NCBI GenBank assembly: GCA_016795505.1
Contig: JAEUHH010000008.1
Coordinates: forward strand, 1 to 64,000
DNA from: Verrucomicrobiales bacterium
GTDB lineage: Bacteria > Verrucomicrobiota > Verrucomicrobiia > Verrucomicrobiales > DEV007
Direction: 5' to 3'
Length of the DNA stretch: 64,000 nt
The translations under genes were made by a program, and so were the position numbers. The notes beneath the pieces are model-generated. The model saw nothing but the letters and a program-made list of their open reading frames with translations, was not told the origin of the DNA and searched no databases. Numbering within the stretch: position 1 is the first letter of the stretch; every line of letters begins with the position of its first letter. Positions 9,625 to 18,486 of this stretch are shown piece by piece.

Positions 9625-10806
9625 ATGCCGCCCATGAATCGATCGAAACTCCCCAAGTCGTCCGTAGCTCCTGAAGTCGCTGAAGCTCTCCTGCCAGAGC
9701 TGGATGCCTATGCCTCCGCATTCTCGAGCCGGCGCCGCTTTTTTACTCGTGCCGGAGCGGCGGTGATGGCCACGCTGGCGGCGCGGCAGGGATTGCTGGC
9801 CCAGCAGAAGGCCACGAAGGAGCGGGATTGGACGGGGACGCTCCCGACGCGCTACCCGGATCCCGACATCGTGGTGCTGGACGATCGATTCAAAAAATAT
9901 GCGATCGGAAACACTCCGATCCAGCGCCTGTATCACCATGCGAACATGCTGTGGGCCGAGGGGCCGGCCTGGAGCGGGGTGGGGCGCTATCTGCTGTGGT
10001 CGGATATTCCGAACGATGTGCAGTTGCGCTGGATCGAGGACGATAGTCGGGTGAGCCTTTTCCGGCATCCCGCTGGAAACAGCAATGGGAACACGTTCGA
10101 CTGGCGGGGGCGGCAGATCAGTTGCCAGCATGGCACCCGAAAGGTGGTCCGCTACGAGCCCGATGGGGCTGTGACTGTGCTGGCTGAGACATTTGAGGGA
10201 AAGCCTTTCAATGCCCCGAATGATGTGGTGGTCCATCCGGAGGACGAGGCGATCTGGTTTACCGATCCAGGATACGGCAGCATGATGAACTACGAGGGGA
10301 ACAAGGGGCCGCTGGAACTGAAGGAGGCGGTCTACCGGATCGACGCGAAAACCGGTGGCATCACGAAAGTGACCGACGAGATCAACAAGCCGAACGGACT
10401 GTGCTTTTCCCCGGACTACAAAAAGCTCTACGTGTCCGATACGGGGACGCCGAAGCCGGGAGGGCACAAGCCCATCCGGGTCTGGGACGTCACGGCCGAC
10501 GGCACGAAACTGGAAAACGGCCGGGATTTCTGCTCAATGCAACTGGGAGAGATGAGCGGCGGCGCCGACGGGATCCGGGCGGACAAGGACGGCAACATCT
10601 GGGCCAGTGCGGGATGGGTTGGCGACGGTTACGACGGGGTGCACGTGTTTGAGCCGGAAAAGGGCGAGCGGATTGGTCAGATCCTGCTGCCGGAGATCTG
10701 TTCGAACGTGTGTTTTGGCGGCAAAAAGCGGAACCGGCTGTTCATGACGGCGAGTTCTTCGCTTTATGCCGTGTATGTCGAGGCACAGGGTGCCCACATT
10801 TCCTGA
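9625..10806 (+). CDS. SMP-30/gluconolactonase-like protein, Tat-exported
   Basis: About 393 aa six-bladed propeller of the SMP-30/gluconolactonase/LRE family. These are metal-dependent hydrolases acting on sugar lactones or related esters. WAEGPAW carries the family's metal-binding Glu, NAPNDVVV the Asn, and the later PNGLCFSPD and LYVSDTG strands complete the site. SSRRRFFTRAG followed by a hydrophobic stretch and ending at LLAQQ is a twin-arginine signal, so the protein is probably exported folded. I chose the ATG at 9625; upstream codons to 9526 are not convincing. It diverges from the sulfatase run and lies 9 bp ahead of the GAF gene. A role in breakdown of sugars released from sulfated polysaccharides is possible but inferred. 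Confidence 0.88.
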   Translation: MPPMNRSKLPKSSVAPEVAEALLPELDAYASAFSSRRRFFTRAGAAVMATLAARQGLLAQQKATKERDWTGTLPTRYPDPDIVVLDDRFKKYAIGNTPIQRLYHHANMLWAEGPAWSGVGRYLLWSDIPNDVQLRWIEDDSRVSLFRHPAGNSNGNTFDWRGRQISCQHGTRKVVRYEPDGAVTVLAETFEGKPFNAPNDVVVHPEDEAIWFTDPGYGSMMNYEGNKGPLELKEAVYRIDAKTGGITKVTDEINKPNGLCFSPDYKKLYVSDTGTPKPGGHKPIRVWDVTADGTKLENGRDFCSMQLGEMSGGADGIRADKDGNIWASAGWVGDGYDGVHVFEPEKGERIGQILLPEICSNVCFGGKKRNRLFMTASSSLYAVYVEAQGAHIS

Positions 10807-10815
10807 TTCACGGCC

Positions 10816-11406
10816 ATGGAACTGCAAGACAACGGCATCATCCCGGATCCATCCCTGATAGCCCAGGGGGCGGCCATCGAAAAGGCGGTGGAGGATCGGG
10901 CGCGCCGTCTCGATGTGGCGCAGATCCAGAGCCTGATGGATGGAGTGGTCCGTGAGGCCGTGGCGCTGGCAACGGCTAAGATTGACGCCAATTCGACGAC
11001 CATCTGGGTGGTCGCACCCGGGCGTGAGTCACTGACCGTGGCCCATAGTTGGCCGGCGGCGGAATTGCTGGGATTCGAGCAGCCGATCGATGAGGGCTTC
11101 GTCAGTCTGGTGCTCGGTTCCGAGCAGGCGATCTGCGAGAATAGAGTTTATGAGCATGCTGCTCACTCGAAGAGGGTAGATCGCGAACTGGCCAAGGTGA
11201 CGTGTTCCATGATCGCCGCCCCTTTTTATGTGGGTGGGCTGATGCGCGGCGTTTTTTCCTGTGTGAAATGGAAGGACGGGCCGGAATCGCCTGACCCGCC
11301 GGAGTTTACAGCTTCGGACCTGAGCCGGGTGAAGCTGCTGTCCGCGGCAGTGGAGCGGCTGTTGAATTATCGCATCATGTCGGACCTGTTGGGGATTCAG
11401 CTATGA
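10816..11406 (+). CDS. GAF-domain protein
   Basis: Soluble protein of 196 aa. Residues about 25-180 resemble a GAF domain: an N-terminal helix (VEDRARRLDVAQIQSLMD), then TTIWVVAPG, LTVAHSWPAAELLGFEQPID, GFVSLVLGSEQAICEN, and MIAAPFYVGGLMRGVFSCV, the paired strands that line a ligand pocket. There is no DNA-binding or kinase domain, so it probably acts as a stand-alone sensor or partner protein. The stop codon overlaps the start of the subtilase gene by 4 bp (ATGA), which points to translational coupling and a joint role. Ligand unknown. Confidence 0.75.
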   Translation: MELQDNGIIPDPSLIAQGAAIEKAVEDRARRLDVAQIQSLMDGVVREAVALATAKIDANSTTIWVVAPGRESLTVAHSWPAAELLGFEQPIDEGFVSLVLGSEQAICENRVYEHAAHSKRVDRELAKVTCSMIAAPFYVGGLMRGVFSCVKWKDGPESPDPPEFTASDLSRVKLLSAAVERLLNYRIMSDLLGIQL

Positions 11407-12200
11407 TGGAAAGGGGAATGTCGCGTCCGTGGATGACTCCGGATGAGGCTCGCGCCGCTCTCAGGGACGGAGATGGCGCCGGTGTGCGCATCGCGGTGAT
11501 TGACTCGGGAATAGAAGACGGTCATCCGGATCTGGTTGGCATGATGTTGCGGGATAGCGTCGGCTTTGAAGAGCGGGATGGGCGGATTCAGACCATTGAG
11601 GGTGCTGGAGGTGACGTCTATGGTCATGGCACAGCAGTGGCGGGAATCGTGCATCAGACGGCTCCGGCGGCCGAGATCGGGAGCTTCCGGGTCATTGATG
11701 CCCGCAGCCTTTCCCGCACGGCATTGATCTGTGCCGGTGTCCGGGAGGCCATGAGGCGTGGCTATCACATTCTCAACTGCAGCTTTGGTTGCAAGGGGCT
11801 GGCGAAATATATTCTGCCACACAAGGCATGGGCGGATGAGGCCTGGCTGCGCGGCATCCACGTGGTGGCGGCGGCGGGCGGAATCGACGATGAAGAGCCG
11901 GAGTGGCCCTCCCATTTTACCGGAGTCCTCTCGGTCGGGCTGGCAAGAACCGGGACTGAGGCCATTTTCCATCGGCCGGGTTCGATGGTCGGCTTTGCAG
12001 CTCGCGGAGAGAACGTGGAGGTGTCGTGGATCGGCGGTGGTCGCCAGTGGAAGACCGGGACGAGCTTTGCCGCGCCCCGCGTGACTGGTCAGGTGGCACG
12101 CCTGCTCGGTGTTGCGCCCGGCCTTTCGCCAGCTTTGGTGTTGGATCTTTTGCCCCGGATCGTCGAGCCTTGGCAGGAGAGTCTCGGCTGCCAATGGTGA
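11403..12200 (+). CDS. Subtilisin-like (S8) protein, cytoplasmic, oxyanion Asn replaced
   Basis: 265 aa peptidase S8 domain with no signal peptide and no propeptide, so cytoplasmic. Catalytic residues are visible: Asp34 in AVIDSG, His75 in YGHGTAVAG and Ser221 in GTSFAAP. The strand that normally reads AAGN, where Asn stabilises the oxyanion, reads VVAAAGGIDD here: the Asn is replaced by Gly160. The enzyme could therefore be slow, very specific or purely a binding protein. Translation starts at ATGATG overlapping the end of the GAF gene; the L,D-transpeptidase gene follows after 51 bp. Stand-alone cytoplasmic subtilases occur in peptide-maturation and conflict systems, but no such partner is recognisable here. 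Confidence 0.85.
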   Translation: MMERGMSRPWMTPDEARAALRDGDGAGVRIAVIDSGIEDGHPDLVGMMLRDSVGFEERDGRIQTIEGAGGDVYGHGTAVAGIVHQTAPAAEIGSFRVIDARSLSRTALICAGVREAMRRGYHILNCSFGCKGLAKYILPHKAWADEAWLRGIHVVAAAGGIDDEEPEWPSHFTGVLSVGLARTGTEAIFHRPGSMVGFAARGENVEVSWIGGGRQWKTGTSFAAPRVTGQVARLLGVAPGLSPALVLDLLPRIVEPWQESLGCQW

Positions 12201-12251
12201 ATAGGGCCGATGGTCCAGTCGTCGATCTCTCCGAAATTGTCTTTTGTCACT

Positions 12252-13472
12252 ATGAACTCAAATTCCACACTGACCGTTTACGCTCCGATCGATCACCTGC
12301 CTGCGGAGGGCTATGAAGCACCCGACTTGCAGGGCGAAGCACCAGGTCGCGATACCTTGTTGCGCTTTTATGGCGACGCACTGGCTGAGAGCGGACTGGT
12401 TCTGGAAATTTCCGCCGGGAGTGATGCAGCGGCTGATGTGACGGGTATTTTTGGGAAGTTTTCCCTGGGATTCTCCCATTCGGGCGAATCTCCCGTGCCG
12501 ACCATGATTTCGGTGGAGGATGAGGTCTCTCTGCCTTTGGGAGAGGCTCTGGCTGTGGCCGATGTGTCGGATGCCGCCAGCGCCGAGGACTTGGTGCGTG
12601 CGTTTTTGGCTCGGCTTCAGCCGGCGATCGATGGCGCCTTTGGCGGAAATGCTGGTCGCCGGACTCCGCTGATCCGCTGGGAAGCCGGAGAGGGAGGTGA
12701 CAGCGCCCGGGTCCAGTTGCTGGGTATTTTGGAGTTGCCAGAGGATGAGTTCGAGGGATTCCTCGCTGAAAACGGTGACTTCGACCCGATTCTGGAGGAA
12801 GCCGAGGTCGAGGCCCATGGTTTGAGGGAGACGGCCGCGGCGTTGACGGTGCTCGGACTCTCGGTGCTTGCGTCTCCATCCGCAGAGGCTGGGCTCTTGA
12901 AGAATCTCTTTGGCAAGAAGGAGGGCCGTCCCGCTCCTGCCGCCCAAGTCCAGACCACCCAAAAGACCCAACAGGCCCGGCAGGGATGGGTGGATGTGCA
13001 CAAGGACGCCAAGATCGAGAAGAAGCTGTTGGAAAATTACGATGGCTCCGGCACGCGGATCATTGTCGACGTCAGCAGGCAGCGCGCGTTTGTACTGGTC
13101 AACGGACAGATCGCCATTGATACGGCTGTCTCGACCGCCCGGTCCGGAAAGTACACTCCGCGGGGTTCTTATCAGATCACCGAGCGGGTCCGGAGCGGCA
13201 AACATTCCACCATCTACGGCTGCGAGATGCCCTACTGGATGCGCCTGAACGATACCGCGATCGGCCTGCACATTGGTGACCTGCCCGGCTATCCGGCATC
13301 GGCGGGATGCGTCCGCTTGCCCTACAGTGTCGCTCCCTACATTTTTGACAGCGCCCGGAATGGCACTCAGGTCAAGATCGTCGATTCGTGGGATCTCGTC
13401 TCGAATCTCTGGGAGGCGGCTCCCACTGGTGAAGAGCCTGTTTTGGTGGCTTCGGCTGCGGTGGCGCCGTGA
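12252..13472 (+). CDS. L,D-transpeptidase with extra N-terminal domain and internal signal-like segment
   Basis: 406 aa. Residues about 245-400 are a YkuD domain: IIVDVSRQRAFVLVNGQI, then His340 in GLHIGDLPGYP and Cys353 in SAGCVRLP, the catalytic pair that cross-links or modifies peptidoglycan in the periplasm. The N-terminus is odd. Residues 1-188 form an acidic domain I do not recognise, and only then comes a signal-peptide-like stretch (about 193-213: a hydrophobic TAAALTVLGLSVLASP followed by SAEAG). A TTG at 12822 (codon 191) could start a conventional secreted enzyme, with the upstream part a separate or fused product. The ATG at 12252 fits the continuous frame. It is third in line behind the GAF and subtilase genes. 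Confidence 0.85.
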   Translation: MNSNSTLTVYAPIDHLPAEGYEAPDLQGEAPGRDTLLRFYGDALAESGLVLEISAGSDAAADVTGIFGKFSLGFSHSGESPVPTMISVEDEVSLPLGEALAVADVSDAASAEDLVRAFLARLQPAIDGAFGGNAGRRTPLIRWEAGEGGDSARVQLLGILELPEDEFEGFLAENGDFDPILEEAEVEAHGLRETAAALTVLGLSVLASPSAEAGLLKNLFGKKEGRPAPAAQVQTTQKTQQARQGWVDVHKDAKIEKKLLENYDGSGTRIIVDVSRQRAFVLVNGQIAIDTAVSTARSGKYTPRGSYQITERVRSGKHSTIYGCEMPYWMRLNDTAIGLHIGDLPGYPASAGCVRLPYSVAPYIFDSARNGTQVKIVDSWDLVSNLWEAAPTGEEPVLVASAAVAP

Positions 13473-13628
13473 ATTGGCAGGGAAGGGGAAGATCTTGGTT
13501 GCCGATCATCCCAGTGTGTGAAAAGCCGAAGGTAATTGAGCAAGCAAATGTCGGTTAATCCTCACGCTGTGAGAATGGTCGGATTTTCAGTTGCGCGAGC
13601 ATGTATTATCTGCGACTTGAAGGGTAGT

Positions 13629-14177
13629 ATGCTCTACCGAAAAGATCTATTGGCGATGGGGCTTGCATTATTCGTTGGCTCATGCGAGAAGCCGCCGACG
13701 GCACAGCAAACTCCTCTAGAAAAGCCCGCTGAATCAACACGGCTGGATTTTCCGGTCGATAAAACTCTCACGGACAACAAGGGGCGACGGATCGAAGCGT
13801 CCATTGTCGGACGCACCGAGGATCGGATTTACATAGTGCGGCGTCCGGACGGCTTGAAAAGCGAGTTCCCGATTGCCTCTTTGTCCGAATCGGATCAGGA
13901 GTATGTGCTAAGTTTCAGAATTCAGACGCCACCCGCTGGCTTTTTCAAGAAGACTGAAATCAGCAATTCCGCTTCCAAGAAGCAAGGTGGATACGTGCAG
14001 TCCCGCCTTGATGCCATCGAGAGGCTGGAGTTAGAAAACAGATTGTTGCTAGGAGAGATAGATGCCACGACTAACTCGATGTTGAGGCAAACTAAGTTAT
14101 CGAAGGTGAAAAGAAACACAGAGGAGATTGCACGGTTGAAGTCTGCTATTGACAATTACCGATTGGACAATCCTTGA
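13629..14177 (+). CDS. Lipoprotein with SHD1-like domain and coiled coil
   Basis: 182 aa. The ATG at 13629 starts a lipoprotein signal (ALFVGSC, with Cys at the lipidation site). Next comes a short domain: NKGRRIEASIVGRTEDRIYI, then RRPDGLKSEFPIASLSESDQEYV. This matches the SHD1-like domain common in planctomycetes and verrucomicrobia, where a small beta fold is followed by the signature F-x-(I/L)-x-x-L-S-x-x-D. Residues about 115-182 are a charged helical region likely to form a coiled coil. The gene and its leader are less GC-rich than the neighbours, which hints at a different history. The frame is open from 13536, but that start would bury the lipobox. Role unknown. Confidence 0.65.
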   Translation: MLYRKDLLAMGLALFVGSCEKPPTAQQTPLEKPAESTRLDFPVDKTLTDNKGRRIEASIVGRTEDRIYIVRRPDGLKSEFPIASLSESDQEYVLSFRIQTPPAGFFKKTEISNSASKKQGGYVQSRLDAIERLELENRLLLGEIDATTNSMLRQTKLSKVKRNTEEIARLKSAIDNYRLDNP

Positions 14178-14303
14178 TTCACGGAGCCTTGGATGACTTT
14201 TAAGCAAGGGCGGATTTCAGGTTCTATTGGTCTGTCGACTGGCGGACGCTATTTTCTGGCGAGCAGATCTTGATGATTCGAAGACGGAAGTAACTTATGG
14301 GGC

Positions 14304-15590
14304 ATGATTTCGCCGGATCTTAAAAAGCGATCACCCGTCTCCCGCGGCGGGGGGCTGATGGCTGGTGCTGCCTTGTCCGCCATTGGGGTGGGGGTCATCC
14401 TGGCTTCGGACGGCCCCGGTTGGACCGAATGGGGCCTGTTTTCGATCGCACTGATTGGACTTTTGGGGTTGGTCTTTTGGAAGGCGGATGATGACCCCAA
14501 GGTGACGGAGGATCGGCTCATCGAAGTGGCCCGCGAGGCCATCCATGCCGAAGCGGCGAGGCTGGACTCCAAGCGGGTGGACTTGGAGAAACGCCTGATG
14601 GCCTACGGTGAATGGATGGAGTTTCCGGACTTCGATGAACTGAGGCAGGGCGACTGGGCGTCGATGGGCCGGTCGAGTCGGGATGAAGAGGTCGCCCGTT
14701 TGTTGGCTTCGGAGTCCGACCAGGTCCTGGCCCGATTCTCCGACGGCACCTATTTCTCGGAAGGCCGCTTCCAGACCCGTCAGTTTCTTCTCGATCTCTT
14801 CGGGTTCGTCGAAAAGGTCGCCAAGATTCACCAACCCGAGTCGGAGCGACCGATTCTTGAGACCAATCTGGAAGCCTTGCTCAAAGCGGTGAACCGGGCA
14901 TCGCTCCAAGTCATCCTTTTGTTGGAGGAACTCCCGTTGATTGAAGCGAAGGACCTGAATCTGAGGAAAGTTTCCGAAAGTGTCAGGACGGCCAATCTTG
15001 TTTACCAGAAATACGAAGAGATTTCACCGTATCTGGAGCCGGTCCGCTATTTGTGGCAGGGGAGCAAGCTTCTGCTGATGTCAAATCCCCTCGTGGCAGC
15101 CGGTTGGATCGCCGGCTCGGAACTGTTGTGGAAAGGCGGCAAGCATCTGGGCAAGAGAGCCCTCGATGTCTACCTGTTGAGCCTCGTCAGGCAGTCCCTC
15201 GGCATCATCGCCTGGGAGACGTCCAGCATCTACGACCGGACCCATCGCTATCGCAATCCCGATTGGGTGTATGGAGTGGAATTGGCTCACCTGATCAGCC
15301 ATTTTTCCATGGATCGGGAGACCCTGCGGTCGGCATTGAAAGAATTTGGCAGCATTCCCCTGAAGAGTAGCTACGATCGTATCTTCCTCTATCGCTGTGT
15401 CGCCCAACAGGTCAGTCCCAGGCCGGAGAGATTCTGCCAGAATGAGTTGCTGAGTTCGGAAGTGAGGGAGCAGATCCTGAAACGACTGGAGTCCTTTCGC
15501 TCATCACATCTCAAGTCGGCAGGGGAAAAGGAGATTGCGAAATGGCGCCGGGGAGCGATCGCTCGGCTGGACCTGCCCGACCGGCAGTGA
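14304..15590 (+). CDS. Membrane protein of unknown function
   Basis: 428 aa. Residues about 15-60 contain two hydrophobic stretches (GGLMAGAALSAIGVGVILA and WGLFSIALIGLLGLVFW) that should form a membrane hairpin. The rest is mostly charged helix and soluble. Around residues 250-290 a third hydrophobic segment (LVAAGWIAGSELLW) is followed by a basic stretch. It continues with LAHLISHFSMDRETLRSALKEFG, resembling DnaJ- or TerB-like helical packing without the HPD motif. I do not recognise a family. It stands 127 bp behind the lipoprotein gene and ends 17 bp before the convergent M23 peptidase gene. Confidence 0.6.
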   Translation: MISPDLKKRSPVSRGGGLMAGAALSAIGVGVILASDGPGWTEWGLFSIALIGLLGLVFWKADDDPKVTEDRLIEVAREAIHAEAARLDSKRVDLEKRLMAYGEWMEFPDFDELRQGDWASMGRSSRDEEVARLLASESDQVLARFSDGTYFSEGRFQTRQFLLDLFGFVEKVAKIHQPESERPILETNLEALLKAVNRASLQVILLLEELPLIEAKDLNLRKVSESVRTANLVYQKYEEISPYLEPVRYLWQGSKLLLMSNPLVAAGWIAGSELLWKGGKHLGKRALDVYLLSLVRQSLGIIAWETSSIYDRTHRYRNPDWVYGVELAHLISHFSMDRETLRSALKEFGSIPLKSSYDRIFLYRCVAQQVSPRPERFCQNELLSSEVREQILKRLESFRSSHLKSAGEKEIAKWRRGAIARLDLPDRQ

Positions 15591-15607
15591 AGGGGGGGGC
15601 GTGGCAG

Positions 15608-16666
15608 TCAGAAGGCGCCAGTTGCCAGCTGAATGTAGCGGGAGCCGCTCGCCGAGATGATGGCCTGGCTGCCGGTGCCGCTGATCCGCCCGAGCGTGTT
15701 GAAAGCGTGATTCACCTTCGACTCACGCACCCAAGTCACAGCAGGCAGGGAAACACCGCGGGTGCTTGGGGCGATCGCTAGGGGGACGCCGACGTGATTG
15801 AAGGTGAACTCCCAACTGGCATTGCCTGAAGCCTTCTCCATGTCGCGCCCGAGCCAGGGATACCGCTTCAGCAGCTCCGGCGTCCCGCGGTTTGGAACGG
15901 CGACGCGGTAGTAGGGGACATCGCGGGCGAGATAGTCGGACAGCTTGATCTGGGGATTGTCGCGGTGGGAGTGGTACAATCCCGCCACATCGACTCCGAC
16001 GAGGTTGAAGCCGTTGTAATTGCCGTGCCAGTTCTGGGTCGTGAAATGAAGATCGTACCAGTTTTGAAACCGGGAACTCAGCATCAGGGCCACCTCCACG
16101 TGGACATGGGCGCGCTCGCGATTGATTCCTTCGCCGGTGTAGCCGAGACGGCCGATCCGCTGTCCCGCCTTCACCGGTTGGCCGGCTGAAACCATGGCCG
16201 ACTTCAGGTGGGCATAGAGAGAGTAAAAGGGGCCTTCGCCACGGTCGTGTTCGATCACAACATAATTGCCGTAGTTGGAGCGGTTCGGCGTGGTGCTGAC
16301 ATAGACGACATTTCCATCCGTGATGGCGAACACATCATCGAGAGGCTCGCCGGCGGCATCGCGACGGACCGGGCGGATGTCGATGCCCTCGTGGAACTTG
16401 GTGAAAATGATGCCGTGCTCGGTTCGCTTCTGGTCTCGGGTGAGGCCGTATCGGCCAGCGGACCAGGGCTTGGATCGGACCCCCTCGAAGTTCCGGTCGG
16501 TGTACATGTAGAATTTCGACGGGTCATCGGAGAAGATCGCGTCGTTCTCGGTAGGGAGCACCAGACCGAGAGGACCGGCATGAGCCGAGGAGCCGGTGAG
16601 GGCCAGAACGGCCGATGAAATGAGAGCAGCGTGGAAAAGCCGGGTCCGGAGGAGCGTCTGGGGCAT
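15608..16666 (-). CDS. Secreted M23 (LytM-type) peptidase
   Basis: 352 aa. The ATG at 16666 starts a signal peptide (LFHAALISSAVLALTGSSAHA, cleaved before GPLG). The metallopeptidase core has HEGIDI (zinc His and Asp), then GNYVVIEH, YSLYAHLKS, GQRIGRLGYTGEG and HVHVE, the paired His of the M23 zinc site. Such enzymes cut peptide cross-links in peptidoglycan or activate amidases in the periplasm. All zinc ligands are present. A longer frame upstream to 16897 overlaps the neighbouring gene and lacks protein-like character. The C-terminal 80 residues form an extra beta-rich part of unknown role. It lies 58 bp behind the gene at 16725-17255. Confidence 0.88.
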   Translation of the reverse strand: MPQTLLRTRLFHAALISSAVLALTGSSAHAGPLGLVLPTENDAIFSDDPSKFYMYTDRNFEGVRSKPWSAGRYGLTRDQKRTEHGIIFTKFHEGIDIRPVRRDAAGEPLDDVFAITDGNVVYVSTTPNRSNYGNYVVIEHDRGEGPFYSLYAHLKSAMVSAGQPVKAGQRIGRLGYTGEGINRERAHVHVEVALMLSSRFQNWYDLHFTTQNWHGNYNGFNLVGVDVAGLYHSHRDNPQIKLSDYLARDVPYYRVAVPNRGTPELLKRYPWLGRDMEKASGNASWEFTFNHVGVPLAIAPSTRGVSLPAVTWVRESKVNHAFNTLGRISGTGSQAIISASGSRYIQLATGAF

Positions 16667-16724
16667 TGAGCGTGGCGGTTGTGACTTTGGCTGTCGGACG
16701 GTTGAATTCTGCGATCGGCTCCGT

Positions 16725-17255
16725 TCACTCGGGCCGGTAAATTGACGTCGGATCGAGTTGCCGCTCCTTGACGAGTGGCTTTTCAGTCTGATCGGAATGC
16801 GGAAACCGCTTCTCAAAAGCCTTGAGATGGGACTTCGCCAAGCCCTGCCACACCACGATGATCCCGTCGTCCACGGGGCGGTCGATGAGCACGGCACTGT
16901 AGGGCGCGTTGGCGATCCGCACCCCGAGCAGTTTGCCCTGATGGGTCAGACACAGGCCCTTGAGCTGCTGGGCCGCGTTTGGAGTCAATTTGAAGGCCGC
17001 CCCGAACGTCTGGCCGTCTTGCGAAACAAAGGGATAAAACCACGCGATATCGTGGTCGGTGAATTCGGGCACTTTCTTGAAGTAGTACTGCCGCATCTCA
17101 TTGCCCAACTTGATCGGGGAGGCAAACTCCGGAGCCTCTTCCTCGACACCCTCGACATGAAAGGTGATCAGGAACGACTGCGCCTTCTTCCCCGCTCCGA
17201 AAGCGGGCGATAGGGTGGCGATGAGGAGGAGGACGATGGCGATGCGGCGGATCAT
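16725..17255 (-). CDS. Secreted protein of unknown function
   Basis: 176 aa. The ATG at 17255 precedes a signal peptide (IRRIAIVLLLIATLSPAFGAG). The mature part reads as an alternating beta/alpha fold: FLITFHVEGVEEE, FTDHDIAWFYPF, GAAFKLTPNAAQQLKG, SAVLIDRPVDDGIIVVWQGL. Similar small secreted proteins are common in verrucomicrobia; the AAQQLKG and IIVVWQGL stretches recall the P1 loop/strand pattern of SecD-type domains, but homology is not certain. It follows the glycerate kinase gene after 69 bp and precedes the M23 peptidase gene. Function unknown. Confidence 0.65.
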   Translation of the reverse strand: MIRRIAIVLLLIATLSPAFGAGKKAQSFLITFHVEGVEEEAPEFASPIKLGNEMRQYYFKKVPEFTDHDIAWFYPFVSQDGQTFGAAFKLTPNAAQQLKGLCLTHQGKLLGVRIANAPYSAVLIDRPVDDGIIVVWQGLAKSHLKAFEKRFPHSDQTEKPLVKERQLDPTSIYRPE

Positions 17256-17324
17256 GCGACCATAACTAGCATGCGGACGGCCTGACGCGCAACCTCCGAG
17301 GCTCTGTCCCCCCAATCCGGGCCG

Positions 17325-18470
17325 TCATCGAGCGAACGTAGCGACTTCTCCCGCCCAATTCGCGGCCGTGGCACGCAGGAGGGCTGCGGCTTGGGCCATG
17401 GCGGCCGGGGCCGGCAGGCCGCCGGCTTCGATGGGGATGATGTGGGCAAAAATACGCTCCAGATCGGGCCGAGCCGCGGGATCGACGACTCCGGCGAATG
17501 CCACCACTGGCTTCTCGAGGCGCCGCGCGAGTTCGGCGACTCCTGCGGGGCCTTTTCCGCTCAAGGTCTGGCGGTCCAGACTGCCTTCGCCCGTGATCAC
17601 CAGATCGGCCTCGGCCACGGCGGGCTCCAGCCCGAGAATTTCCGAAACCAGATCAAATCCAGGGCGCAGCCGGGCGCCGCAGAAAACCAGGCAGCCAAAT
17701 CCCAGGCCTCCTGCCGCGCCGGCTCCGGGCGTTTCGGCGGCGAGCCGGCCTGCCGAGCCGGTGAGGGACACCAAATGGGCCAGCCTCGATTCATGGCGGT
17801 CAAAGTCGGCGGCACTCAGCCCCTTTTGGGGCCCATAGACCCGGGTGCAGCCCGTTGGGCCGAGCAGGGGATTGGTCACATCACAGGCCACGACGACTTC
17901 CGGCAGAGCGATCCGGGCCGTGGTATCGATCCGGTGGACGCGATCCAGGTTCGTGGGCAGATCCGCCACCAAATCGCCAGAGGCATCGAGAAAGCGCACC
18001 CCGAGGGCAGCCGCCATGCCCGTGCCGCCATCGTTGGTTGCGCTGCCCCCGATGCCGAGCAACAGCCGCTGCGCTCCCACCTCGATGGCGTGACGCATCA
18101 GCTCACCCGTGCCGCGGGTGGAGGCGCGCCAGGGGTCACGCTCATCCGGGCTCACCCGCCACAGGCCCGATGGCTCTGCCATTTCGATCACCGCGGTCCG
18201 GCTGGAGTCGATCCAGCCGTAGCCGGCTTCCACCCGTCTGCCGAGCGGGTCGGTAACGTCCGTGGTGATCCATTGTCCGCCGGTTGCCAGAGTGATGGCC
18301 CGTGCCATGCCTTCGCCGCCGTCGGCAATCGGCAGTTCCCGGATCTTCACCGCCCTGGCGCCCAATCCATCCCGCAGGCCCGTCGCGATCGCCGAGCAGG
18401 CCTCGGGGCCAGTCAGGGAGCCCTTGAATTTATCCGTGGCCACCAGCAGCCGCAGCGGTCTATCGGCCAT
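17325..18470 (-). CDS. Glycerate kinase (GlxK/GarK family)
   Basis: 381 aa, the usual length for this family. It phosphorylates D-glycerate with ATP, giving 2-phosphoglycerate (in most GarK-type enzymes), and feeds glyoxylate-derived carbon into glycolysis in the cytoplasm. Visible motifs: ATDKFKGSLT at the N-terminus, LPIADGGEGM, GIGGSATNDGGTGMAAALG (substrate/phosphate loop), and ITGEGSLDRQTLSGKGPAGV near the C-terminus, all signatures of the family. Start ATG at 18470, 16 bp behind the TPR gene. Assignment is secure; the exact position phosphorylated is not shown by sequence. Confidence 0.93.
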   Translation of the reverse strand: MADRPLRLLVATDKFKGSLTGPEACSAIATGLRDGLGARAVKIRELPIADGGEGMARAITLATGGQWITTDVTDPLGRRVEAGYGWIDSSRTAVIEMAEPSGLWRVSPDERDPWRASTRGTGELMRHAIEVGAQRLLLGIGGSATNDGGTGMAAALGVRFLDASGDLVADLPTNLDRVHRIDTTARIALPEVVVACDVTNPLLGPTGCTRVYGPQKGLSAADFDRHESRLAHLVSLTGSAGRLAAETPGAGAAGGLGFGCLVFCGARLRPGFDLVSEILGLEPAVAEADLVITGEGSLDRQTLSGKGPAGVAELARRLEKPVVAFAGVVDPAARPDLERIFAHIIPIEAGGLPAPAAMAQAAALLRATAANWAGEVATFAR

Positions 18471-18486
18471 GGGATTGGGTCGGGAC

